Below are positions 35,757 through 45,800 of a stretch of 64,000 nucleotides of DNA, in pieces (positions within the stretch are counted from its first letter, which is position 1; each line of letters starts with the position of its first letter). The stretch comes from an uncultured Saccharospirillaceae bacterium (lineage in GTDB: Bacteria > Pseudomonadota > Gammaproteobacteria > Pseudomonadales > Oceanobacteraceae): positions 527,339 to 591,338 of the forward strand of contig CANNFT010000002.1 in the NCBI GenBank assembly GCA_947503895.1. The letters are read 5' to 3'. The notes beneath the pieces are model-generated. The model ran no database searches. It had not been told where the DNA came from and saw only the letters and a list, made by a program, of their open reading frames with translations. The position numbers and the translations under genes are program-made.

Positions 35757-38700
35757 ATGCGAATACTTGGAAGAAAATCAGCGGCGATGCTATCAATCGC
35801 GCTGATTTCAGCTTGCTCAAACTCTAATAACTCTGATAGCGGAAAAGATAGTCAGCCTCCAACTCACTACGATTCAATAGTCTCTACTAAATCACTTGAT
35901 CTTGCAGATGTTCAATGCCCCAACGGTGGGGTAGAAATCACTATGGGGATTGATGGGAATGGAAATGGCATCTTAGATCAGTGGGAAATCGACAGCGACC
36001 GAACACAGGTTGTTTGTCATGGCACAAACGGCAAAGACAGTGAAGATGGAACAGACGGTCGAGACGGAAACGATGGCAAGGACGGAAACGATGGCAAGGA
36101 CGGAAACGATGGCAAGGACGGGAACGATGGCAAGGACGGGAACGATGGCAAGGACGGGAACGATGGCAAGGACGGAAACGATGGTAAGGACGGAATCGAT
36201 GGCAAGGACGGAAACGATGGCAAGGACGGAAACGATGGCAAGGACGGAAACGATGGTAAGGACGGAAACGATGGCAAGGATGGGAAAGATGGAACAGATG
36301 GCCGAGATGGAAGTGACGGTCTAGACGGCAGTGACGGTAAAGACGGAAAAAATAGCTTGATCCTAATTGAAGACGCAGAAAAAGAAGATTGTGAGTTAGG
36401 AGGTAAAGTTGTCAAAGTTGGCCGTGATTTAAACAGTAATGGCCAACTCGATGAAGGCGAAGTGACTAATGTGGATGCAATATGTAATCTTCAGTCAAAC
36501 GGACAAGCAGGGTTAAACTCCTTAGTCGTGACAACAGATGAACCCGCCGGTGAAAACTGTAGCAACGGTGGCATTCGTATTGATACTGGTCTTGATGTAA
36601 ATAAAGATGGTTTATTAAATAGGCCTGAAATTCTTAATACAAACTATGTTTGTACAGGGGAAAAAGGTGGTCAGGGTAAAGCAGGATATACAGACTTATC
36701 AAAGATTCAAATTGAATCTGAAATGGTCGTAGCGGGAAGTGAATGCCTTCATGGCGGCAAGAAGCATTACATTTGGCTTGACCGAGACGAAAATGGTGAG
36801 TGGTCAGAGGCAGAAACTTTAAGCACGACACTTGATTGCTATTACAACAGAAAACCTGAAATATTGATTGAGCAAGAAAATATAGCCATAGCCGGTGCTC
36901 CATATCGCCTTACAGTAAAATCACGTGACCTAGATTTTGATGTCACTACTTTAAAAGTTACCAGTAAACCCGATTGGATAAATACATCTTTCGTCGCTAA
37001 AAATAAGCTGCTGATCACTGGAAATACCCCTGACGCTGTTGGTGATTCCTTCACGTTAAAATTTGAGGCGACAGACGGAGAAAAAGTGAGCGATCTGGAA
37101 TATGAGGTTCACATCAATGAAGGCGTATTTATTTATACAACAGCGACGGATGTCACAGAGAAAGATTTGGGAGATGATTTACAAATAGCGCATTTCGAAA
37201 TTCACCTTAGCCAACCGCTATCACATGTTATCCAATTCTCACCGAATCTAAGCTCAATTAATGCCCAAAACTATTCCGATTATTTAACTAGAGACCGATT
37301 CAATAATGATTTAAATAGTCGAACGGTTGAATTTGAACCAGGTGAAGTGAGTAAAATCTATAAGATTGCAATCAGAAACGATAATAAGTATGAATTTAAG
37401 GAACAAATTAAGCTGGATTTAGAGCTAGAAAATTATCCAGGTGACGAAAGGATTTTGATTCATGATGACACATTATTGAATATTATAGATAACGATCCTC
37501 TGGAGATCCATGCAGGTCAAATATCTAATATTGAAATACAAAATTACAATCTTGAGAATCGTTACTCAGATATTTCGCTAAGAACAATCAATGCACCAGA
37601 ATGGATGAAGTTGTCCTCAATTAGTGATTGGCGAAGTGCTTATTCATACAATATTCAAGTTGAAACAAATCCCCCAGAAAATAATATCCTAGCAGATGGG
37701 GCGTTTACGTTTTCTATCCTCATTGATCACACTGTGATCGAACATACAGCATATTACACGATCATTGAAGGTGATAGAGACCTTGATGGGGCACCTAATT
37801 CAAAAGACGAATTTCCGGATAACGCTCACGCTCGTACAGACTCAGATTCAGATGGAATAGGTGATGAATGGGAGTTGCAAAACTTTGGTGATTTAATTAC
37901 AGCAAATGCAACAACCGACTTCGATGACAATGGCGTGAATGATAAAGAGGCATTTGAAACCAATCAACCCGTTCATGTTATTGATTTCGATATCATTGAT
38001 GGACAATTACCAGATTATATGAAGAACCTAAGCAGTATAAATTGGGTTCCTACCAATGAGCAAAAGTTCGATGGAAAGTTCGCCATCAAACCAGAGCAAC
38101 AAGTTGAATATGGCCGTTCTGCAAAACTGTTGCTCAGTTTTGAGAGCCAAGGTGGAACATTTGAATTTTATGCAAAAACCACTAAACCAGGCTCAGTCAC
38201 GTTAAGCACAGCTGTTCTTGGTAGATCAAAGGTTAATCATTACTTACAAGCGGATTTTTGGACAAAATTCCAAGTGACCATACCTAGTGGTTTTGTCGCA
38301 ATAGAAATTGATGCAATTGGAAAATGGGGCCGTGACACTACTGATATCTATTTGGATGGATTTAAAAACTTGGCTGGTATCGTACCAGGCGACCTAGATG
38401 GTGACGGTGTAATAAATTCCAAGGATGCATTCCCAAGCAACCCCAACGCGTTTATGGATATTGATAAAGATGGTATTGATGACGAGTGGGAACACAAATA
38501 CGCAGAAGAATTACCTAATAGATTTCTGGCTGGAGAAACGATTGAGGAGCGAAAAGCACGTTACAGAACTTATTTTTCTGCTTCAACGGATCACGATTTT
38601 GATCAGCTCACTGATCTACAAGAATATAACTTGAACAGTAACCCATTGAAAGCAGATACGGACAGCGATGGCTTTGATGACGTAGTCGACCCATTTCCTA

Positions 38701-40814
38701 ACCAACCTAAATATAGGTTGGATGAGGATAAAGATGGTTTAGCGGACGAATGGGAACTTAGCTACTTTTCATCATTGTTAGATTGTAATCCAACAGACGA
38801 TCCTGATAATGATTCTTTTAACAATGCATTTGAGTTTAAATTTAAAACTCTACCCATTTCAGACCGAGATTTTGACGGTGTCGCTGACATCTATGATGAG
38901 TACCCTGATAATTCGGAATATCAATCAGATGAGAATAAGAATGAAATTCCTGATCAGTGGGAGAAAAAGTACTTCAGGTGGGGAAGTGTAGACAGGCTCG
39001 CTGATCAAGATAAGGATGGCTATAGTAATTACGATGAATTTATAATGGGTACTGACCCTACTGAAATAAATTTGAATGCAATTCAAGATATTTATCGTGT
39101 TGAACAGGGTAAATCAATTGTTTTACTGCCAACCAGCAACGATATTTCATCTGATAATACTATTCGAATTACTCGTATCTCCGACCCTGAGTACGGCTCA
39201 TTAATTCAAAATGAATCTGGACAATTTGAATTCATCGCCCCTAACAATTGGAGTGGTTGGATTCAATTGAGCTATGACATACAAGACGCAAATGAAATCG
39301 CAACTGGGAAAATACTTATTGAGTCGACAGAATTAAAGCAACCGGAGCCAGTTAAGGTGGTGACGGGTGGAGAGTACAATGACCATGCTACGTTATTGGA
39401 TTCGAGCGGAACCCTATATTCATGGGGTTCAAACCATCAAGGTCAACTTGGCATCGGTTCAGAGGACGACAAAAAATTGCCTTTTCCAGTTTTGGGAGTG
39501 AAAAATGTCATTGATGTTTTCTCGGGGTACGGTGTAACGATAGCGATTACAAATGATGGCAAAAGTTGGTATTGGGGGCTAAAAACATTGTCACCATCTC
39601 AGCTGATTAACATTGAAGATGCTGATCAATTTGTTTTTGGTCGTAATAATATTTATGTGCTCAAAAAGAATGGCACAGTTTGGGGAATGGAGCGATCAGG
39701 CGCTTTAGAGGAGAAAACACCTGAGCAAATTGTTGAACTTACGGGTATTACACAGATCGCCGCCGGTGATAGACATTTATTAGCACTTGATGAGACAGGA
39801 CTTGTTTGGGCTATGGGTGATAATGCGATGGGGCAGCTGGGGATTGAAAGTACGAAATATTCCAGTATACCTGTACAAGTACACAAAATTTCTGACATAG
39901 AATTTATTGAAGCAAGCAATCATCGAAGCTTCGCGATTGATCGTTCAGGTGTTGCTTGGGCGTGGGGGGATAACGATGGTCGATTAGGTGATGGTACTAA
40001 TTCAGATCGTCATTCGCCTGTTAAGGTTGCATTGAATTATCCTGTACGACAAATTCATGCGCAAAGCAGAGCAACAATATTTCTAACGACATCCGGCTTA
40101 TTATACGCGACTGGCTCTAGCTTTTTCGAGCCATTGAATTCAAGACACGACATTGCCACGCCTAGATTGATTAGTAGCATGAAGGGTCGAAGGATTACTT
40201 CGACTGGAGGCGTTATAATAATGATTGCTCAGGATAGCAAACTGTATTCCATTGGCAAAAGTAATCAAGGTTTGCTAGGTATACCAAATGTATCTGAAAC
40301 CAAACGTTTCTTGCCCATCGAAACAGCACGTGACAGTGCTGTCATTAAAAATGGTGTTGTTGGTTTCGAGCCTGATAGTTGGGCGATTTATTGGGATATG
40401 TCTAATTGGATTCAAACCCGTGAAACAGCGGCTGCGGGTAATTATTCATTAAAATCAAATATTCCGACTGGTTGGAACAAGCCACCTATTGCTCTGAGTG
40501 CTACAGTGACGGTTGAGTCTGGTGACATTTACTTTGACTATAAAACGTCGACTGAAGCGAATCACGATGAATTGTTGTTCAAAATTAATGGTCAGGTGAT
40601 AGATCGTTTTAGCGGTGAACAGGACTGGAGTCGCTCTAATAGTTATTCTGTGTCAAAGGGTCGCCATTATTTAGAATGGATATATATCAAAGACAGTGGA
40701 ACAGATTCAGGTGAAGACACGGTATGGCTAGATAATATTCACATACCCATCGACACGGATGGCGATGGCGTAGTTGATAGCCTTGATCCAAACCCTAATC
40801 AAGCCGAGAGATAA
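35757..40814 (+). CDS. Giant multidomain lipoprotein with collagen-like and RCC1 repeats
   Basis: The 1685-residue protein starts MRILGRKSAAMLSIALISAC, a lipoprotein signal with Cys 20. Residues about 40-85 and 200-370 hold four copies of a Cys-Gly-Gly module (CPNGGVEITMGIDGNGNG-like, ending in a Cys). Between the first and second lies a collagen-like Gly-X-Y tract of about 110 residues built from GNDGKD units. Then come a cadherin/Ig-like domain (about 370-460), a Calx-beta-like domain (about 460-580), thrombospondin-type-3-like Ca sites (DGDGVINSKDAFP and similar, about 675-1105) and RCC1-like repeats (LYSWGSNHQGQLGIGS, about 1205-1510). A C-terminal sandwich domain ends with another DTDGDGVVDSLD site. 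It is probably an outer-membrane surface or adhesion protein. A terminator follows. Confidence 0.85.
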   Translation: MRILGRKSAAMLSIALISACSNSNNSDSGKDSQPPTHYDSIVSTKSLDLADVQCPNGGVEITMGIDGNGNGILDQWEIDSDRTQVVCHGTNGKDSEDGTDGRDGNDGKDGNDGKDGNDGKDGNDGKDGNDGKDGNDGKDGNDGKDGIDGKDGNDGKDGNDGKDGNDGKDGNDGKDGKDGTDGRDGSDGLDGSDGKDGKNSLILIEDAEKEDCELGGKVVKVGRDLNSNGQLDEGEVTNVDAICNLQSNGQAGLNSLVVTTDEPAGENCSNGGIRIDTGLDVNKDGLLNRPEILNTNYVCTGEKGGQGKAGYTDLSKIQIESEMVVAGSECLHGGKKHYIWLDRDENGEWSEAETLSTTLDCYYNRKPEILIEQENIAIAGAPYRLTVKSRDLDFDVTTLKVTSKPDWINTSFVAKNKLLITGNTPDAVGDSFTLKFEATDGEKVSDLEYEVHINEGVFIYTTATDVTEKDLGDDLQIAHFEIHLSQPLSHVIQFSPNLSSINAQNYSDYLTRDRFNNDLNSRTVEFEPGEVSKIYKIAIRNDNKYEFKEQIKLDLELENYPGDERILIHDDTLLNIIDNDPLEIHAGQISNIEIQNYNLENRYSDISLRTINAPEWMKLSSISDWRSAYSYNIQVETNPPENNILADGAFTFSILIDHTVIEHTAYYTIIEGDRDLDGAPNSKDEFPDNAHARTDSDSDGIGDEWELQNFGDLITANATTDFDDNGVNDKEAFETNQPVHVIDFDIIDGQLPDYMKNLSSINWVPTNEQKFDGKFAIKPEQQVEYGRSAKLLLSFESQGGTFEFYAKTTKPGSVTLSTAVLGRSKVNHYLQADFWTKFQVTIPSGFVAIEIDAIGKWGRDTTDIYLDGFKNLAGIVPGDLDGDGVINSKDAFPSNPNAFMDIDKDGIDDEWEHKYAEELPNRFLAGETIEERKARYRTYFSASTDHDFDQLTDLQEYNLNSNPLKADTDSDGFDDVVDPFPNQPKYRLDEDKDGLADEWELSYFSSLLDCNPTDDPDNDSFNNAFEFKFKTLPISDRDFDGVADIYDEYPDNSEYQSDENKNEIPDQWEKKYFRWGSVDRLADQDKDGYSNYDEFIMGTDPTEINLNAIQDIYRVEQGKSIVLLPTSNDISSDNTIRITRISDPEYGSLIQNESGQFEFIAPNNWSGWIQLSYDIQDANEIATGKILIESTELKQPEPVKVVTGGEYNDHATLLDSSGTLYSWGSNHQGQLGIGSEDDKKLPFPVLGVKNVIDVFSGYGVTIAITNDGKSWYWGLKTLSPSQLINIEDADQFVFGRNNIYVLKKNGTVWGMERSGALEEKTPEQIVELTGITQIAAGDRHLLALDETGLVWAMGDNAMGQLGIESTKYSSIPVQVHKISDIEFIEASNHRSFAIDRSGVAWAWGDNDGRLGDGTNSDRHSPVKVALNYPVRQIHAQSRATIFLTTSGLLYATGSSFFEPLNSRHDIATPRLISSMKGRRITSTGGVIIMIAQDSKLYSIGKSNQGLLGIPNVSETKRFLPIETARDSAVIKNGVVGFEPDSWAIYWDMSNWIQTRETAAAGNYSLKSNIPTGWNKPPIALSATVTVESGDIYFDYKTSTEANHDELLFKINGQVIDRFSGEQDWSRSNSYSVSKGRHYLEWIYIKDSGTDSGEDTVWLDNIHIPIDTDGDGVVDSLDPNPNQAER
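36069..36284 (+). repeat. Tandem 18-base repeat encoding the collagen-like tract
   Basis: Twelve consecutive 18-base units of the type AACGATGGCAAGGACGGA encode Asn-Asp-Gly-Lys-Asp-Gly, with one unit changed to Ile-Asp-Gly-Lys-Asp-Gly. Units differ only by third-position changes (GGC/GGT, GGA/GGG), so copy number has probably changed recently by slippage. In-frame length makes any copy change neutral to the reading frame. Confidence 0.9.
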
Positions 40815-40826
40815 GTCACCGGCTCT

Positions 40827-40860
40827 AAAGGGAGAAGCCAGTCGTGGCATCTCCCTTTTC
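40827..40860 (+). terminator. Terminator of the giant lipoprotein gene
   Basis: AAAGGGAGA and GCC (40827-40839) pair with GGC and TCTCCCTTT (40846-40858) around a 6-base loop, with one A bulge on each side, ending in TTTTC. It starts 13 bases after the stop. Confidence 0.75.
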
Positions 40861-40953
40861 ACCATCCGATCTTCAATGCACTCTTTGAACTTGAAAAGAC
40901 CACTCGACCTGAGCTTAAAGTGGCTTGATAGAGATGCACTTTAATTGATACTA

Positions 40954-41364
40954 CTACTCAAATCTTACCTGCCCTTGCAAAGTCCATTGCGGCTCAATGA
41001 GTTGGGTTTCGGCGGTAAAATGATGACTTTGCTTGAGCATTAGCTGCAAGGGATCATTAGCAGGACTCAATTGAAAGTGGAAACCAATGTATTCGGATGT
41101 TTGGTTTACACGGTAAGTGTGCTGAGTGTCCGTTATGCTTTGATAACCCAGTACAACGTTAATGCGCGGTTGCAGTGCTAGGCCGCCGTAAATGTCTCGG
41201 TTACTCTGATCAGCACCCCACTGCGTGTGGTGATGACCCATGACAATGGCAGGCTGTTTATAAACCGTCGAATCCTCGGACAGTGCAGGGTTTGCGCTTA
41301 CAAAACTGCTCAACAGTGCGGCGGTACAAACGGTTGAATAGGTAATGCGTGATAAAGCGTTCAT
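40954..41364 (-). CDS. Small secreted protein, probably outer-membrane/beta-rich
   Basis: The 136-residue protein has a signal peptide (TVCTAALLSSFVSA, cleavage near residue 25). The mature part has alternating polar and hydrophobic residues (GLALQPRINVVLGYQSI, YIGFHFQLSPA, TLQGQVRFE) and ends in an aromatic-last-but-one strand, which suggests a small beta structure. It starts 9 bases after the stop of the chemoreceptor gene, so both are likely co-transcribed, but no functional link is known. The family is not recognised. Confidence 0.6.
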   Translation of the reverse strand: MNALSRITYSTVCTAALLSSFVSANPALSEDSTVYKQPAIVMGHHHTQWGADQSNRDIYGGLALQPRINVVLGYQSITDTQHTYRVNQTSEYIGFHFQLSPANDPLQLMLKQSHHFTAETQLIEPQWTLQGQVRFE

Positions 41365-41373
41365 GCCTTTCTC

Positions 41374-42906
41374 CTATACTTTAAACCGACCCATTAGCTC
41401 TTGTAACTTACGGGCTTGACCCAATGTTTCATTGCTGGTGTCAGAGGTTTGATGTGCTAATTCACTTGAGCGATCGGCTACCTCAGAAATGCTGACAATA
41501 TTTTTATTTAACTCCTCTATGACGTTACTTTGCTCAGAAGACGCTTGTGCAATTTCTGAGTTCATTTGATTGATGGTCGCGACCGCATCCACCACTTCAT
41601 GGATGGCATCGCCCACGCGGTTGATTTCCCCCACACTCTTGGCGGTGTACTCGTTACTTTTATCCATCACGCTGACCGCTTGATTGGTCGATGCCTGCAA
41701 GCGCTCAATCATTTGATTAATTTCATTGGTACTTTCTTGCGTACGTTGTGCAAGGGTACGTACTTCATCCGCAACCACGGCGAATCCTCTACCTTGTTCG
41801 CCCGCCCGTGCGGCTTCAATCGCAGCATTCAAGGCTAATAAATTGGTTTGTTCGGCAATGCCTTGAATCACGTCACTGACCGCGCCAATGTTTTCACCTT
41901 CTTTTTCCAGTTTTTTAATCACTTCCGATACGTTTTGAATTTCTTCGGATAACTGGTTGATGACGCTTACGGCGCTGTCGACAATGCGACGGCCTTCTTC
42001 GGCTTTGGTGCTGGCACCATTGGCGGAATCCGCTGCGTGCTGAGCATTTTCTGCCACATTGGTGGTGCTACTGGCCAATTCGTTACTGGCGGCAGCCACC
42101 ATGTCCACTTCGCGTTTTTGACTGGCGATCCCTTCATCCATACGTTGAATATTATTTTGTCCGTCGTCGGCTAATTTAATCAGTGTCCCTGCGGCTGTAT
42201 TGACGTTTTGAATGATGCTGCCCAGCCCTTCCATGAAGAAATTCACTTGCTCTGCCAGCTTGGAAATTTCATTGCCTTTACTGGTGTCCAGTCGGTGCGT
42301 TAGATCCCCTTCCCCTTGCGCCAATTCGGAAACGGCTTCTGTTACCGCGTTTAATTCACGCACAAAAATACGATTCAACATGACGGCGATTAAGGACACG
42401 ATCAGAATATCCAAAATAACGATTTGTACGATTTGGGAATTGAGCGAAGCGGCTAGCTGATCTCGGATGGCTTGATCGTTAGCTTTGAGTTTAATCAGGC
42501 CGACCTTTTGTAAATTACCACTGCCATCATCGAATAGCAGGTCCTGCTCAATTTCTATTGCGACGGGCAACGGGGACAGTTCATTGACGGAGAACGATCC
42601 ATCGAGTTCTTTGGTGCGCATGGCAAACACTTTGTCATTGGCCAGTACCATGATTTGATTCATGGCATGGCTGCGCAGTTCTGACTCTAGGGTTTTTTCG
42701 ACGCTGGTGGTATCAAAGTTCCATATGAGAGACGGCAGACTTAAGGATAAGCGGTTGGCAGCATTCTGAATGTCGGTTTCAAGGGCCGCCGTGAGTTTTG
42801 ATTCCGAACTGGCATAGTTGTAATAGCCAAATGCACTTAAAACCATCGTGACTGCCGCGACGACAAACAATATAAGTCGTGTCTGGATGCTTTTAAGGTT
42901 GACCAT
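41374..42906 (-). CDS. Methyl-accepting chemotaxis protein
   Basis: The receptor has 510 residues: a transmembrane helix near residues 9-29, a periplasmic sensor of about 125 residues and a second membrane helix near 155-177 ([20 protein letters not shown]). A HAMP linker follows ([20 protein letters not shown]), then a long coiled-coil signalling domain. The conserved hairpin tip reads [20 protein letters not shown] followed by [16 protein letters not shown]. The ligand is unknown; the sensor region has no named domain visible. It sits alone upstream of a small secreted protein gene, away from other chemotaxis genes. Confidence 0.95.
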   Translation of the reverse strand: MVNLKSIQTRLILFVVAAVTMVLSAFGYYNYASSESKLTAALETDIQNAANRLSLSLPSLIWNFDTTSVEKTLESELRSHAMNQIMVLANDKVFAMRTKELDGSFSVNELSPLPVAIEIEQDLLFDDGSGNLQKVGLIKLKANDQAIRDQLAASLNSQIVQIVILDILIVSLIAVMLNRIFVRELNAVTEAVSELAQGEGDLTHRLDTSKGNEISKLAEQVNFFMEGLGSIIQNVNTAAGTLIKLADDGQNNIQRMDEGIASQKREVDMVAAASNELASSTTNVAENAQHAADSANGASTKAEEGRRIVDSAVSVINQLSEEIQNVSEVIKKLEKEGENIGAVSDVIQGIAEQTNLLALNAAIEAARAGEQGRGFAVVADEVRTLAQRTQESTNEINQMIERLQASTNQAVSVMDKSNEYTAKSVGEINRVGDAIHEVVDAVATINQMNSEIAQASSEQSNVIEELNKNIVSISEVADRSSELAHQTSDTSNETLGQARKLQELMGRFKV

Positions 42907-43163
42907 AACTGCTACTCATCGGGCGCCTGCCTAAACTGTAGTCAAAACTCCCTGTTTTCGCCAAAGAATCCATAGATTGAATGACGTGACGGCAAGGCGT
43001 GGATTAGTCGCTTACGCTCGTCTGTCGTCCAGAGAAATGAGGGGGTTGAAGGGCGTAAAGGGAGGTGAGGAGGCACGCAAATTTGTCGTACCTCGTCTGG
43101 TTCTTCTAGCGGCAACGGCGTGGATGAGTAGGCCGACAGCCGGTCTACCAACTAAACCGCTAA

Positions 43164-44399
43164 CTAAACCGTTTGTACTGCTGGCATTGGCAATTCGGGT
43201 AATTGTTGTCCTAAGCCCAGTTTTAGCATATTCAGCGCTTTTTCAGATTGATTGAGCGCTAAATATAAGCGACTGAGTTCGGCGCGAGTTTCGTGGTCAG
43301 ATTTCAGTGCCAAGCTGGCTTCGAGATATTCCTGTGCCTTACCCCACAGTTCATTGCGTAGGCTGAGTCGACCGAGGGTGAGCAACAGAACCGCATCATT
43401 AGGGCGTTCCTGTAATTGCGCTTCTGCAAACAACAATTGTTTTTTTGGACTGTCGCCTTTAACCCAGCCATACAAACGTACCCATTTTGGTTGCCAGTGA
43501 CGGGTGAGCAATCGGCGCAAGTGTTCTTCGGCTTCACCGTCTGTATTCAGTTCCACCAGATGATGAACAAATGCATCGGCTAAGGGAATGAAGTCGTCGC
43601 GAAGTTGGGTGCGTTGTGGAATTCGGTTCCACAGTTCAATGAGGGCTGAGGGATCTTTGCTGCGCGCACTTCTGCCCTTGATGACGTGTTGAATTAACGC
43701 CGTATAGGCTTTCAATTCCAGTTCTTTTGCCGATTTAGTGGCAATCAAATGCTGTTTAATTAGCTGTGGTAACAAATCCACAACGGACTGCCAATCTTCT
43801 AAAGCCATATAAGCTTTAAGCAACATTTTATTGGCGTATTGGTGCTTGGGAAACTTCTTGCGTAAACGCAGGCAGGTCGCTAAGCATTGCTCATATTGCT
43901 CGCGTTCCAATTGAAGTTGCGCCTGTTGCAAACCGACCGCTAACTCTGTGCCTTTTGTGCTATTGGCGGCAGCTGTGAGCAGTTCGTCCGCTCGTGCGTA
44001 ATCCCCCGATTGCTGTGCCGCTCTAGCGGCGGCCAGGTAATTAATGAGGCCTGCTTCACCATGGGCACTGCTGACCAGCAGTTTCTCTGAGCGCTTCCAA
44101 TTGCCTTCGGCTAACGCCAGCAGCCCTTGGATGGTTTTACGAACGGCTTTGTTTTGTCCACGATCTTTGCTCCAACGCTGAAGCGCTGAGCCGCTATTTA
44201 AAAGACCTATTGTCATGTGTAAGACAAAATAACCCGCGATGAGGCTGATTGTCAGAGCGGCTAAGGCCACCCAGATGCTGGTTTCTAGCACCCAATTGCC
44301 GTAACTCAATAGGACGTAACCGCTGCCGTCGAGCATCAATTGCCCGAGGAAAGCGCTGGCGACCAGTACAATAACGACCAGTAAGAGACGCAATTTCAT
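43164..44399 (-). CDS. hemY: HemY, TPR-containing heme-operon membrane protein
   Basis: This 411-residue inner-membrane protein is encoded with the heme genes in most gammaproteobacteria; its exact role in heme synthesis is not settled. Two N-terminal membrane helices (LLLVVIVLVASAFLGQLML and WVALAALTISLIAGYFVL) precede a run of TPR-like helical repeats (for example LLTLGRLSLRNELWGKAQEY). The HemY N-terminal family mark is the region after the second helix (NSGSALQRWSKDRGQ). It starts immediately at the end of hemX, so hemC-hemD-hemX-hemY are one operon. The 257 bases before the chemoreceptor show no gene. Confidence 0.92.
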   Translation of the reverse strand: MKLRLLLVVIVLVASAFLGQLMLDGSGYVLLSYGNWVLETSIWVALAALTISLIAGYFVLHMTIGLLNSGSALQRWSKDRGQNKAVRKTIQGLLALAEGNWKRSEKLLVSSAHGEAGLINYLAAARAAQQSGDYARADELLTAAANSTKGTELAVGLQQAQLQLEREQYEQCLATCLRLRKKFPKHQYANKMLLKAYMALEDWQSVVDLLPQLIKQHLIATKSAKELELKAYTALIQHVIKGRSARSKDPSALIELWNRIPQRTQLRDDFIPLADAFVHHLVELNTDGEAEEHLRRLLTRHWQPKWVRLYGWVKGDSPKKQLLFAEAQLQERPNDAVLLLTLGRLSLRNELWGKAQEYLEASLALKSDHETRAELSRLYLALNQSEKALNMLKLGLGQQLPELPMPAVQTV

Positions 44400-45653
44400 T
44401 TAGGTGCTCTCCCCTGGTTGTACGGCGGGTGACGATGCCGGTGCGCGGTTAGAAGGGGCGGCTGGAGGCTGAGTAGAAGCGGGCGCATCTTGTGAGGGTG
44501 GCGTCGGAATGGGCGTGGGTGCATAGGTACGTAAATGCATCACTTCTCGCAGTAAAAATAAAGAACGAGAAATATCTGGAATTTGTAGGCTGATATTGTG
44601 TGCCTGTAATGCACGTAAGGCATCAAGAATGGGCAGTACTGCTTGGTGTCGAAGCTTACCATCTAACCATTGAATGGCATTGTGTAAGCTGCTGTCGTAC
44701 AACCCTTGGTCGGCTTTTAACAGCGCCCATTGGGCTTGCTCAAGCATTAAAATTAAGCTGTGCTCCAATAACTGATATTGCTCTGCGGACAGAGGTGCAT
44801 CAAAGGCTTGATCTCGATGGCGCAACCGCACAAGGCCTTTCAGTTGTTGCCAAAATTGCGTGAGCAATGGATAAGGCTCTGGCGTTGCTTCATTAATCGG
44901 TGCGGAGGACTCTCCTTGCACAGGCTCAGCGCCATAGGATTGCAGGGTGGCAATATCCTCTGACAATGCTGTGCCGGTGATCACGTCAGCGGTTTGGCTG
45001 ACTTCGTTCTTGAAGGTACGAGGTGGTTGGATGCCAGCGTGAACTTGCTTTTTGATGGCTTCTAATTGGAAATACAAACCTTGGCGATCAAAAGAGGCCG
45101 ACACGCCAAGGGCTAACTGGTCACTCGCTAATTGTTCACGAATGTGCAGCAACGCAGGATCGTCCAATTCAGCGATAATGGCATCTGCGGATTTTAATAA
45201 GCCCAACGCACCCTTGGCTTCTTGTTGTAACTCTGCTCGCTGATTGGCCAATCGCAATAAATATTCTGCTTCAGCCAGTTTCCAATCTTCAACTCGCGCG
45301 CCGGGGATTTGTTGCAAGGTTTGATGCATGCGGTCCAGTTGCGAAGTGAGGCCTTCTATTTGATTCTGAGTATTGGCGTGCTGGTTTTTCTGACTACCGA
45401 CATTTTGTTCTTGGGTAATTAACTGACGATTAATACGCTGTATGTCGCGATTGAGGGCAGTCTTATCTTGGTTCAGTAAATAGACTTGATACGCTAAAAA
45501 ACCGACACCTGCGGCCAAACTAAGCAGTAGTAAACAGAGAATGATGGTGATCATTGTCGGGCGACGGGAAGAAGCGGGCGCCTGCGGTTGTGTCGTTTTT
45601 TTCTGAGGCTCTTCAGCTGCCTTGGATGGTAGAGCGGTTTTTTCTTCCGTCAA
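44400..45653 (-). CDS. hemX: HemX-like protein
   Basis: The 417-residue protein is often annotated as uroporphyrinogen-III C-methyltransferase but has no SAM-methyltransferase fold. It has a Pro/Ala-rich cytoplasmic N-terminus, one membrane helix (MITIILCLLLLSLAAGVGFL, near residue 34), a coiled coil (about 65-115) and a helical periplasmic domain with WKLAEAEYLLRLANQR, the family signature. A proline- and alanine-rich tail ends the protein. It lies between hemD (147 bases away) and hemY (no gap). Confidence 0.93.
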   Translation of the reverse strand: MTEEKTALPSKAAEEPQKKTTQPQAPASSRRPTMITIILCLLLLSLAAGVGFLAYQVYLLNQDKTALNRDIQRINRQLITQEQNVGSQKNQHANTQNQIEGLTSQLDRMHQTLQQIPGARVEDWKLAEAEYLLRLANQRAELQQEAKGALGLLKSADAIIAELDDPALLHIREQLASDQLALGVSASFDRQGLYFQLEAIKKQVHAGIQPPRTFKNEVSQTADVITGTALSEDIATLQSYGAEPVQGESSAPINEATPEPYPLLTQFWQQLKGLVRLRHRDQAFDAPLSAEQYQLLEHSLILMLEQAQWALLKADQGLYDSSLHNAIQWLDGKLRHQAVLPILDALRALQAHNISLQIPDISRSLFLLREVMHLRTYAPTPIPTPPSQDAPASTQPPAAPSNRAPASSPAVQPGEST

Positions 45654-45800
45654 TTTGGTGTCCCCGTCAAAAATCGAAACTCAATGTCAGGCTTTAAAAA
45701 AATGGTGTTGAGTGGCTGATATCATGCCTAAGCCTGTCGCTAGTGTACCCAAATAAAATATAAAGCATTCAATCTTTTGTGCGTTTGCGTCGTCATGGCA

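Noticed and set aside
36069..36284. CRISPR-like array
   Set aside because: Units are contiguous 18-mers with no spacers and code for GNDGKD. The same applies to the 15-mers at 63826-64000.
36010..36415. Long open frames on both strands inside the collagen-like tract (for example a Pro/Ser-rich minus-strand frame)
   Set aside because: They are by-products of the 18-base repeat, which has no stop in these frames; the codon pattern and the lipoprotein start support only the plus-strand 1685-residue gene.
42907..43163. A 69-residue minus-strand frame and a 92-residue plus-strand frame between the chemoreceptor and hemY
   Set aside because: Low-complexity translation, no ribosome site, and the frames run into hemY or overlap it; treated as intergenic.
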